In this document: one piece after another, positions 1 through 13,200 of the stretch | How positions within the stretch are numbered: the first letter of the stretch is position 1 | Layout: each line of letters opens with the position of its first letter | Assembly: GCA_963556195.1 (NCBI GenBank) | Contig: OY744522.1 | Span: 35,114,483-35,178,482 of the forward strand | Source of the DNA: Sepiola atlantica | Taxonomy: Eukaryota; Mollusca; Cephalopoda; Sepiida; Sepiolidae | Direction of reading: 5' to 3' | DNA: 64,000 nucleotides | Translations under genes and position numbers: made by a program | Notes under the pieces: model-generated | Database searches by the model: none | The model's input: only the letters and a program-made list of their open reading frames with translations | What the model was told of the DNA's origin: nothing

Positions 1-1027
1 AACACGTTTCAAAATTCTGTTTGGAAGCTTGTAATATTCCACTTGAAGTCATCCAAAGGCTGACCAGAAGTCGGTCAGACCGTCTATGTCATTGTACTGG
101 TCACAGAAGAGGCAAATTGAACATCTCATCTGACATTTCTTGTGTTTTTCTTCTGTGTTGTGGCATCAACATCTGTTTTCTGTTTTCGACAATTATAGAT
201 GGACATGTAAATTAATTGTGATAAATTTCCTGCTTTTTGTGCAGGGCAACCTGTATGTCGTACTGTAGTAAACCTGTTTTATGATATATAACATATCAAT
301 ATATATTCTAAATCCATTCATTCATTTTGCTTATTTTTACTCAATCTACTAAAATATATTAATGATTCAAGTAAAGATCCTGTGTCATAGAGCGGCCTAT
401 AGTCGTATAACAATAGATAGCATTGAATCATTGATTCGCTACAGAGAATAACGTGGCTACTCATTGCCAGATCAATTCTAACGACAATTTCGCTTTCATT
501 ATCAAATAAGTCTAGAGGTAGTTTAACATAGAAATGTTATGTGAGAAATTAATGTCAAACTTTGCAAAAATTAGAATTATAGTATTTCTAGCTATAAATG
601 TGTTACGCTAAACAAAATATTTTTTGATTAAGATACAAGATTTGACATGCATAGGATATGACATTCAAAGTGTGTGACAAACTTCAATATACAAATTTGT
701 ACTTATCTTTTGAGGAATGACTAATTATTTGTCTAATATCAAGCAGAGATTTGTTGAAGGAGAGAAAGAGAAATCTGTTTGTTTCATAGCACAAAGCATC
801 ATGGGAGTTCTGAAAGTAATTTCTACTTTTTATTAAAGTTGTAATGTTTATATTGCAGTTAAGGAAGGGAGGGGGCAACTCTTTAATTTTATTTTTACTA
901 TTAGTCACTGTAGAAACATTTATGTAAAAATTCCGTTTTCTCATAAAATAATGAAGACTTTTGTAATTGTATCCATGAAATCACATTTTTATGTCCTTAT
1001 ACGAATGCCATTTTGTTTTTTTAACAG
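1..1027 (+). other. 3' part of an upstream HYDIN intron
   Basis: AT-rich non-coding sequence ending in a T-rich tract and the acceptor TTTTTTAACAG at 1027. I translated the first 200 bases in three forward frames and saw no HYDIN-like segment. The short open frames here are not supported by any family resemblance. No repeat or RNA gene recognised. Confidence 0.6.
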
Positions 1028-1297
1028 GTGACTGTTGTTGACTGTAAGCACAAGATAGTCAAGTTAGGTGCCCAACATATTGGCAGCTGCATCAAAAGGA
1101 TTGTCCCGATTGTCAACAAGAGTTTGGCCCCTGTCACTTTCAATCTGCTAGGTTTGCCAGCCTGTTCACAACTGAAAGAGGGCAACATTATCACCCTCAC
1201 CCCATCAGAAACTGTAACGCTCCCAGCAAAAACTGGAAAAATCGACATACATGTTGTCTTTAAGCCAACCAAAAGAATTCAACAATTTTTGGAAGAG
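1028..1297 (+). CDS. HYDIN: HYDIN exon A (residues 1-90 of the visible part)
   Basis: 270 bp, phase 0 to 0. It begins after AG at 1026-1027 with VTVVDCKHKIVKLG and ends RIQQFLEE before a strong donor (GAG|GTAAGA at 1298). It encodes one ASH-type fold: a start strand, 'GSCIKRIVPIVNKSLAPVTF' and a closing 'IDIHVVFKPTKRI' strand, as in HYDIN repeats. The frame stays open to 1453 past the donor, but that tail turns into poly-Pro and Lys/Asn-rich sequence and is intronic. Confidence 0.92.
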
Positions 1298-4200
1298 GTA
1301 AGAATCTCAAATATGTATATTACAAAGGAAGATCATAGAAGGGGGCCAATGCCCCCCCCTCCTACACTTTTTTATAAAACATTTTCCAACAGTGACAAGA
1401 AAAATAATAAAAGTTTGTTTTGTAAACCTTGTAATTTATGTTTTAATCAATAATATTTGTAAAGAAAAATGGATGAAATGTCAGCAGAAACTTTTAGCAG
1501 ATTTATTACAACTGAACACAATATAAAATAATGAGTTAATTGGCCGCTGTGAGCAAGATGAAATATACAGTCTCCAGACGTGGTCTGTTTACTTTTCTAC
1601 TCCAGGCAAGACTTCATTTTCAAGGGCGATAACTCTTAACCTTCCCAAAATGATGCAAGGGAAGTAAATCGTTTCGTTAGTTATCCTAACAGTTTGTTAA
1701 CTGCTAACCCCCCTTTTTTTTTTTAATTAATCATATTTTTAATCATGTTCGATTTGTGGAATTGTAATAAGCAGTCAACTGTTTAACCTAATTTCTGTGT
1801 TGTTTATCGATCATTTACCAATAAGAATGAAAGAAAGTAATTTTTATGACCCCTCTCCCGCACTAATTTGATCCATGCTGACTCACAATAAATGAATGTG
1901 CGAGTATTTCTTTGACATAACTAGATCGAGGATTGAATGAGGAATTCTATGTCCTCCTATCCCAACTCATAACACCAAATTATCTTTTTTATTCTTATTT
2001 TCACATTTTGTAATATGCCAATTTTGGCATGAGGCCCAACGATTAAAAGAGATGGGAGGGTGTAAGTACAGTGACATTTATTGAAATAAGCTTTGGTAAA
2101 TTTATACTCTTTAAGCACATACAGTGTTTCCTGAGCATTCCATGATCTTGTGAAATTAAAGGTCATTGGACTTCAACACTCCACTTTAGCCTTTATCTGA
2201 ACTCAATGGGAGGTTAACAAATTCGAAATCTATTTTCAGTTTGAGTGTACTAATCACTGTATCCCCATCTCAGCCGGGGTAAAGGGTCTCCCTTCTTGGC
2301 CAATTCACAACATAAAATTGCAATCCATTATGGGTGAAAGAGCACAGGATCAGTGAAACACCCAAAACATCAATGCCACTTTAAAAAAAAAAAAGATGTT
2401 ACCCTGATTTTTACTATGAAAATGACTTAAATCTTACAGGATATCCTAGATTCGCATTACCAGTGAATCACCTTAGGCCGCTACTTTATCCAATCAATCT
2501 CCTTTTTGGATAAAAACAAAAAGTTGCACTGGTAGAGCAAACCCGTGAACTTATTTGTGGAGGTCGATCAAAAGAAATATGCTGAAAACCTACTTGAGAT
2601 CGATAATTTCCACGGCCTAAAATGCAAAGTGTACCCTCATGAGAGACTAAGCACCATAAAAGCAGTTGTAAGAAATAGTGAATTATTATTAGCATCAACA
2701 GATGAATCAAAACAGTTGTAAGAAATAGTGAATTATTATTAGCATCATCAGATGAATCAAAACAGTTTCATGAAAACAGGAATTCGTAGATCAAAAGATA
2801 ATTGACATCACAAGGAATGGGCAAAAACTATAAACCCACACTTACCAATTAACATTCAACAAACCAAAAGTCCCTAGAGAGATTAAAATTAGGTAGAGCA
2901 GAAATAGTGAATTATTATTAGCATCAACAGATGAATCAAAACAGTGTCATGAAAACAGGAATTCGTAGATCAAAAGAGAATTGACATCACAAGGAATGGG
3001 CAAAAACTATAAACCCACACTTACCAATTAACATTCAACAAACCAAAAGTCCCTAGAGAGATTAAAATTAGGTAGAGCAGAAATAGTGAATTATTATTAG
3101 CATCAACAGATAAATCAAAACAGTTTCATGAAAACAGGAATTCGTAGATCAAAAGAGAATTGACATCACAAGGAATGGGCAAAAACTATAAACCCACACT
3201 TACCAATTAACATTCAACAAACCAAAAGTCCCTAGAGAGATTAAAATTAGGTAGAGCAGAAATGGTGAATTATTATTAGCATCATCAGATGAATCAAAAC
3301 AGTTTCATGAAAACAGGAATTCGTAGATCAAAAGAGAATTGACATCACAAGGAATGGGGAAAACTATAAACCCACACTTACCAATTAACATTCAACAAAC
3401 CAAAAGTCCTTAGAGAGATTAAAATTAGGTAGAGCAGAAATAGTGAATTATTATTAGCATCATCAGATGAATCAAAACAGTTTCATAAAAACAGGAATTC
3501 GTAGATCAAAAGAGAATTGACATCACAAGAAATGGGGAAAACTATAAACCCACACTTACCAATTAACATTCAACAAACCAAAAGTCCCTAGAGAGATTAA
3601 AATTAGGTAGAGCAGAAATAGTGAATTATTATTAGCATCAACAGATGAATCAAAACAGTTTCATGAAAACAGGAATTCGTAGATCAAAAGAGAATTGACA
3701 TCACAAGGAATGGGTAAAAAAACTATAAACCCACACTTACCAATTAACATTCAAGAAACCAAAAGGCCCTAGAGAGATTAAAATTAGGTAGAGCAGAAAT
3801 AGTGAATTATTATTAGCATCAACAGATGAATCAAAACAGTTTCATGAAAACAGGAATTCGTAGATCAAAAGAGAATTGACATCACAAGGAATGGGCAAAA
3901 ACTATAAACCCACACTTACCAATTAACATTCAACAAACCAAAAGTCCCTAGAGAGATTAAAATTAGGTAGAGCAGAAATAGTGAATTATTATTAGCATCA
4001 TCAGATGAATCAAAACAGTTTCATGAAAACAGGAATTCGTAGATCAAAAGAGAATTGACATCACAAGGAATGGGGAAAACTATAAACCCACACTTACCAA
4101 TTAACATTCAACAAACCAAAAGTCCCTAGAGAGATTAAAATTAGGAAGAGCAGAAATAGTGAATTATTATTAGCATCATCAGATGAATCAAAACAGTTTC

Positions 4201-7200
4201 ATGAAAACAGGAATTCGTAGATCAAAAGAGAATTGACATCACAAGGAATGGGGAAAACTATAAACCCACACTTACCAATTAACATTCAACAAACCAAAAG
4301 TCCCTAGAGAGATTAAAATTAGGTAGAGCAGAAATAGTGAATTATTATTAGCATCAACAGATGAATCAAAACAGTTTCATGAAAACAGGAATTCGTAGAT
4401 CAAAAGAGAATTGACATCACAAGGAATGGGCAAAAACTATAAACCCACACTTACCAATTAACATTCAACAAACCAAAAGTCCCTAGAGAGATTAAAATTA
4501 GGTAGAGCAGAAATAGTGAATTATTATTAGCATCATCAGATGAATCAAAACAGTTTCATGAAAACAGGAATTCGTAGATCAAAAGAGAATTGACATCACA
4601 AGGAATGGGGAAAACTATAAACCCACACTTACCAATTTACATTCAACAAACCAAAAGTCCCTAGAGAGATTAAAATTAGGTAGAGCAAAAATAGTGAATT
4701 ATTATTAGCATCATCAGATGAATCAAAACAGTTTCATGAAAACAGGAATTCGTAGACAAAAAGAGAATTGACATCACAAGGAATGGGGAAAACTATAAAC
4801 CCACACTTACCAATTAACATTCAACAAACCAAAAGTCCCTAGAGAGATTAAAATTAGGTAGAGCAGAAATAGTGAATTATTATTAGCATCATCAGATGAA
4901 TCAAAACAGTTTCATGAAAACAGGAATTCGTAGATCAAAAGAGAATTGACATCACAAGGAATGGGGAAAACTATAAACCCACACTTACCAATAAACATTC
5001 AACAAACCAAAAGTCCCTAGAGAGATTAAAATTAGGTAGAGCAGAAATAGTGAATTATTATTAGCATCAACAGATGAATCAAAACAGTTTCATGAAAACA
5101 GGAATTCGTAGATCAAAAGAGAATTGACATCACAAGGAATGGGGAAAACTATAAACCCACACTTACCAATTAACATTCAACAAACCAAAAGTCCCTAGAG
5201 AGATTAAAATTAGGTAGAGCAGAAATAGTGAATTATTATTAGCATCATCAGATGAATCAAAACAGTTTCATGAAAACAGGAATTCGTAGATCAAAAGAGA
5301 ATTGACATCACAAGGAATGGGGAAAACTATAAACCCACACTTACCAATTTACATTCAACAACCAAAAGTCCCTAGAGAGATTAAAATTAGGTAGAGCAAA
5401 AATAGTGAATTATTATTAGCATCATCAGATGAATAAAAACAGTTTCATGAAAACAGGAATTCGTAGACAAAAAGAGAATTGACATCACAAGGAATGGGGA
5501 AAACTATAAACCCACACTTACCAATTAACATTCAACAAACCAAAAGTCCCTAGAGAGATTAAAATTAGGTAGAGCAGAAATAGTGAATTATTATTAGCAT
5601 CATCAGATGAATCAAAACAGTTTCATGAAAACAGGAATTCGTAGATCAAAAGAGAATTGACATCACAAGGAATGGGGAAAACTATAAACCCACACTTACC
5701 AATAAACATTCAACAAACCAAAAGTCCCTAGAGAGATTAAAATTAGGTAGAGCAGAAATAGTGAATTATTATTAGCATCAACAGATGAATCAAAACAGTT
5801 TCATGAAAACAGGAATTCGTAGATCAAAAGAGAATTGACATCACAAGGAATGGGGAAAACTATAAACCCACACTTACCAATTAACATTCAACAAACCAAA
5901 AGTCTCTAGAGAGATTAAAATTAGGTAGAGCAGAAATAGTGAATTATTATTAGCATCATCAGATGAATCAAAACAGTTTCATGAAAACAGGAATTCGTAG
6001 ATCAAAAGAGAATTGACATCACAAGGAATGGGCAAAAACTATAAACCCACACTTACCAATTAACATTCAACAAACCAAAAGTCCCTAGAGAGATTAAAAT
6101 TAGGTAGAGCAGAAATAGTGAATTATTATTAGCATCATCAGATGAATTAAAACAGTTTCATGAAAACAGGAATTCGTAGATCAAAAGAGAATTGACATCA
6201 CAAGGAATGGGCAAAAACTATAAACCCACACTTACCAATTAACATTCAACAAACCAAAAGTCCCTAGAGAGATTAAAATTAGGTAGAGCAGAAATAGTGA
6301 ATTATTATTAGCATCAACAGATGAATCAAAACAGTTTCATGGATACAGGAATTCGTAGATCAAAAGAGAATTGACATCACAAGGAATGGGCAAAAACTAT
6401 AAACCCACACTTACCAATTAACATTCAACAAACCAAAAGTCCCTAGAGAGATTAAAATTAGGTAGAGCAGAAATAGTGAATTATTATTAGCATCAACAGA
6501 TGAATCAAAACAGTTTCATGGATACAGGAATTCGTAGATCAAAAGAGAATTGACATCACAAGGAATGGGCAAAACTATAAACCCACACTTACCAATTAAC
6601 ATTCAAGAAACCAAAAGTCCCTAGAGAGATTAAAATTAGGTAGAGCAGAAATAGTGAATTATTATTAGCATCAACAGATGAATCAAAACAGTTTCATGAA
6701 AACAGGAATTCGTAGATCAAAAGAGAATTGACATCACAAGGAATGGGGAAAACTATAAACCCACACTTACCAATTAACATTCAACAAACCAAAAGGCCCT
6801 AGAGAGATTAAAATTAGGTAGAGCAGAAATAGTGAATTATTATTAGCATCATCAGATGAATCAAAACAGTTTCATGAAAACAGGAATTCGTAGATCAAAA
6901 GAGAATTGACATCACAAGGAATGGGCAAAAACTATAAACCCACACTTACCAATTAACATTCAACAAACCAAAAGTCCCTAGAGAGATTAAAATTAGGTAG
7001 AGCAGAAATAGTGAATTATTATTAGCATCATCAGATGAATCAAAACAGTTTCATGAAAACAGGAATTCGTAGACAAAAAGAGAATTGACATCACAAGGAA
7101 TGGGGAAAACTATAAACCCACACTTACCAATTAACATTCAACAAACCAAAAGTCCCTAGAGAGATTAAAATTAGGTAGAGCAGAAATAGTGAATTATTAT

Positions 7201-10200
7201 TAGCATCATCAGATGAATCAAAACAGTTTCATGAAAACAGGAATTCGTAGATCAAAAGAGAATTGACATCACAAGGAATGGAGAAAACTATAAACCCACA
7301 CTTACCAATTAACATTCAACAAACCAAAAGTCCCTAGAGAGATTAAAATTAGGTAGAGCAGAAATAGTGAATTATTATTAGCATCATCAGATGAATCAAA
7401 ACAGTTTCATGAAAACAGGAATTCGTAGATCAAAAGAGAATTGACATCACAAGGAATGGGGAAAACTATAAACCCACACTTACCAATTAACATTCAACAA
7501 ACCAAAAGTCTCTAGAGAGATTAAAATTAGGTAGAGCAGATATAGTGAATTATTATTAGCATCATCAGATGAATCAAAACAGTTTCATGAAAACAGGAAT
7601 TCGTAGATCAAAAGAGAATTGACATCACAAGGAATGGGGAAAACTATAAACCCACACTTACCAATTAACATTCAACAAACCAAAAGTCCCTAGAGAGATT
7701 AAAATTAGGTAGAGCGGAAATAGTGAATTATTATTAGCATCATCAGATGAATCAAAACAGTTTCATGAAAACAGGAATTCGTAGATCAAAAGAGAATTGA
7801 CATCACAAGGAATGGGGAAAACTATAAACCCACACTTACCAATTAACATTCAACAAACCAAAAGTCTCTAGAGAGATTAAAATTAGGTAGAGCAGAAATA
7901 GTGAATTATTATTAGCATCATCAGATGAATCAAAACAGTTTCATGAAAACAGGAATTCGTAGATCAAAAGAGAATTGACATCACAAGGAATGGGGAAAAC
8001 TATAAACCCACACTTACCAATTAACATTCAACAAACCAAAAGTCTCTAGAGAGATTAAAATTAGGTAGAGCAGAAATAGTGAATTATTATTAGCATCATC
8101 AGATGAATCAAAACAGTTTCATGAAAACAGGAATTCGTAGATCAAAAGAGAATTGACATCACAAGGAATGGGGAAAACTATAAACCCACACTTACCAATT
8201 AACATTCAACAAACCAAAAGTCCCTAGAGAGATTAAAATTAGGTAGAGCGGAAATAGTGAATTATTATTAGCATCATCAGATGAATCAAAACAGTTTCAT
8301 GAAAACAGGAATTCGTAGATCAAAAGAGAATTGACATCACAAGGAATGGGGAAAACTATAAACCCACACTTACCAATTAACATTCAACAAACCAAAAGTC
8401 TCTAGAGAGATTAAAATTAGGTAGAGCAGAAATAGTGAATTATTATTAGCATCATCAGATGAATCAAAACAGTTTCATGAAAACAGGAATTCGTAGATCA
8501 AAAGAGAATTGACATCACAAGGAATGGGCAAAAACTATAAACCCACACTTACCAATTAACATTCAACAAACCAAAAGTCCCTAGAGAGATTAAAATTAGG
8601 TAGAGCGGAAATAGTGAATTATTATTAGCATCATCAGATGAATCAAAACAGTTTCATGAAAACAGGAATTCGTAGATCAAAAGAGAATTGACATCACAAG
8701 GAATGGAGAAAACTATAAACCCACACTTACCAATTAACATTCAACAAACCAAAAGTCCCTAGAGAGATTAAAATTAGGTAGAGCAGAAATAGTGAATTAT
8801 TATTAGCATCATCAGATGAATCAAAACAGTTTCATGAAAACAGGAATTCGTAGATCAAAAGAGAATTGACATCACAAGGAATGGGCAAAAACTATAAACC
8901 CACACTTACCAATTAACATTCAACAAACCAAAAGTCCCTAGAGAGATTAAAATTAGGTAGAGCAGAAATAGTGAATTATTATTAGCATCATCAGATGAAT
9001 CAAAACAGTTTCATGAAAACAGGAATTCGTAGATCAAAAGAGAATTGACATCACAAGGAATGGGGAAAACTATAAACCCACACTTACCAATTAACATTCA
9101 ACAAACCAAAAGTCCCTAGAGAGATTAAAATTAGGTAGAGCAGAAATAGTGAATTATTATTAGCATCAACAGATGAATCAAAACAGTTTCATGGATACAG
9201 GAATTCGTAGATCAAAAGAGAATTGACATCACAAGGAATGGGCAAAACTATAAACCCACACTTACCAATTAACATTCAACAAACCAAAAGTCCCTAGAGA
9301 GATTAAAATTAGGTAGAGCAGAAATAGTGAATTATTATTAGCATCAACAGATGAATCAAAACAGTTTCATGGATACAGGAATTCGTAGATCAAAAGAGAA
9401 TTGACATCACAAGGAATGGGCAAAACTATAAACCCACACTTACCAATTAACATTCAACAAACCAAAAGTCCCTAGAGAGATTAAAATTAGGTAGAGCAGA
9501 AATAGTGAATTATTATTAGCATCATCAGATGAATCAAAACAGTTTCATGAAAACAGGAATTCGTAGATCAAAAGAGAATTGACATCACAAGGAATGGGGA
9601 AAACTATAAACCCACACTTACCAATTAACATTCAACAAACCAAAAGTCTCTAGAGAGATTAAAATTAGGTAGAGCAGAAATAGTGAATTATTATTAGCAT
9701 CATCAGATGAATCAAAACAGTTTCATGAAAACAGGAATTCGTAGATCAAAAGAGAATTGACATCACAAGGAATGGGGAAAACTATAAACCCACACTTACC
9801 AATTAACATTCAACAAACCAAAAGTCCCTAGAGAGATTAAAATTAGGTAGAGCGGAAATAGTGAATTATTATTAGCATCATCAGATGAATCAAAACAGTT
9901 TCATGAAAACAGGAATTCGTAGATCAAAAGAGAATTGACATCACAAGGAATGGGGAAAACTATAAACCCACACTTACCAATTAACATTCAACAAACCAAA
10001 AGTCCCTAGAGAGATTAAAATTAGGTAGAGCAGAAATAGTGAATTATTATTAGGATCAACAGATGAATCAAAACAGTTTCATGAAAACAGGAATTCGTAG
10101 ATCAAAAGAGAATTGACATCACAAGGAATGGGGAAAACTATAAACCCACACTTACCAATTAACATTCAAGAAACCAAAAGTCCCTAGAGAGATTAAAATT

Positions 10201-13200
10201 AGGTAGAGCAGAAATAGTGAATTATTATTAGCATCATCAGATGAATCAAAACAGTTTCATGAAAACAGGAATTCGTAGATCAAAAGAGAATTGACATCAC
10301 AAGGAATGGGCAAAAACTATAAACCCACACTTACCAATTAACATTCAACAAACCAAAAGTCCCTAGAGAGATTAAAATTAGGTAGAGCAGAAATAGTGAA
10401 TTATTATTAGCATCATCAGATGAATCAAAACAGTTTCATGAAAACAGGAATTCGTAGATCAAAAGAGAATTGACATCACAAGGAATGGGCAAAAACTATA
10501 AACCCACACTTACCAATTAACATTCAACAAACCAAAAGTCCCTAGAGAGATTAAAATTAGGTAGAGCAGAAATAGTGAATTATTATTAGCATCATCAGAT
10601 GAATCAAAACAGTTTCATGAAAACAGGAATTCGTAGATCAAAAGAGAATTGACATCACAAGGAATGGGGAAAACTATAAACCCACACTTACCAATTAACA
10701 TTCAACAAACCAAAAGTCCCTAGAGAGATTAAAATTAGGTAGAGCAGAAATAGTGAATTATTATTAGCATCAACAGATGAATCAAAACAGTTTCATGGAT
10801 ACAGGAATTCGTAGATCAAAAGAGAATTGACATCACAAGGAATGGGGAAAACTATAAACCCACACTTACCAATAAACATTCAACAAACCAAAAGTCCCTA
10901 GAGAGATTAAAATTAGGTAGAGCAGAAATAGTGAATTATTATTAGCATCATCAGATGAATCAAAACAGTTTCATGAAAACAGGAATTCGTAGATCAAAAG
11001 AGAATTGACATCACAAGGAATGGGGAAAACTATAAACCCACACTTACCAATTAACATTCAACAAACCAAAAGTCTCTAGAGAGATTAAAATTAGGTAGAG
11101 CAGAAATAGTGAATTATTATTAGCATCATCAGATGAATCAAAACAGTTTCATGAAAACAGGAATTCGTAGATCAAAAGAGAATTGACATCACAAGGAATG
11201 GGGAAAACTATAAACCCACACTTACCAATTAACATTCAACAAACCAAAAGTCCCTAGAGAGATTAAAATTAGGTAGAGCGGAAATAGTGAATTATTATTA
11301 GCATCATCAGATGAATCAAAACAGTTTCATGAAAACAGGAATTCGTAGATCAAAAGAGAATTGACATCACAAGGAATGGGGAAAACTATAAACCCACACT
11401 TACCAATTAACATTCAACAAACCAAAAGTCCCTAGAGAGATTAAAATTAGGTAGAGCAGAAATAGTGAATTATTATTAGGATCAACAGATGAATCAAAAC
11501 AGTTTCATGAAAACAGGAATTCGTAGATCAAAAGAGAATTGACATCACAAGGAATGGGGAAAACTATAAACCCACACTTACCAATTAACATTCAACAAAC
11601 CAAAAGTCTCTAGAGAGATTAAAATTAGGTAGAGCAGAAATAGTGAATTATTATTAGCATCATCAGATGAATCAAAACAGTTTCATGAAAACAGGAATTC
11701 GTAGATCAAAAGAGAATTGACATCACAAGGAATGGGGAAAACTATAAACCCACACTTACCAATTAACATTCAACAAACCAAAAGTCCCTAGAGAGATTAA
11801 AATTAGGTAGAGCGGAAATAGTGAATTATTATTAGCATCATCAGATGAATCAAAACAGTTTCATGAAAACAGGAATTCGTAGATCAAAAGAGAATTGACA
11901 TCACAAGGAATGGGGAAAACTATAAACCCACACTTACCAATTAACATTCAACAAACCAAAAGTCCCTAGAGAGATTAAAATTAGGTAGAGCAGAAATAGT
12001 GAATTATTATTAGCATCATCAGATGAATCAAAACAGTTTCATGAAAACAGGAATTCGTAGATCAAAAGAGAATTGACATCACAAGGAATGGGGAAAACTA
12101 TAAACCCACACTTACCAATTAACATTCAAGAAACCAAAAGTCCCTAGAGAGATTAAAATTAGGTAGAGCAGAAATAGTGAATTATTATTAGCATCAACAG
12201 ATGAATCAAAACAGTTTCATGAAAACAGGAATTCGTAGATCAAAAGAGAATTGACATCACAAGGAATGTGGAAAACTATAAACCCACACTTACCAATTAA
12301 CATTCAACAAACCAAAAGTCCCTAGAGAGATTAAAATTAGGTAGAGCAGAAATAGTGAATTATTATTAGCATCAACAGATGAATCAAAACAGTTTCATGA
12401 AAACAGGAATTCGTAGATCAAAAGAGAATTGACATCACAAGGAATGGGGAAAAACTATAAACCCACACTTACCAATTAACATTCAACAAACCAAAAGTCT
12501 CTAGAGAGATTAAAATTAGGTAGAGCAGAAATAGTGAATTATTATTAGCATCATCAGATGAATCAAAACAGTTTCATGAAAACAGGAATTCGTAGATCAA
12601 AAGAGAATTGACATCACAAGGAATGGGGAAAACTATAAACCCACACTTACCAATTAACATTCAACAAACCAAAAGTCCCTAGAGAGATTAAAATTAGGTA
12701 GAGCAGAAATGGTGAATTATTATTAGCATCATCAGATGAATCAAAACAGTTTCATGAAAACAGGAATTCGTAGATCAAAAGAGAATTGACATCACAAGGA
12801 ATGGGGAAAACTATAAACCCACACTTACCAATTAACATTCAACAAACCAAAAGTCCCTAGAGAGATTAAAATTAGGTAGAGCAGAAATAGTGAATTATTA
12901 TTAGCATCATCAGATGAATCCAAACAGTTTCATGAAAACAGGAATTCGTAGATCAAAAGAGAATTGACATCACAAGGAATGGGGAAAACTATAAACCCAC
13001 ACTTGTAGATAAAATAAAGAAATATTATCGGAACAGTTAAACAGAGGTGTCGCCAAGATCAAGTCCAAATGAAAGTCAATATCTCAGTGTAAAAAAAAAA
13101 ACGCAGTTCAGTCCAACATAAAAAAAATCCAGCACTATTCTCTCCTTTCGTTCGCTTTACGATCTCACGTTCAGAACGATCTCCACATCTCTCCCCGAAT

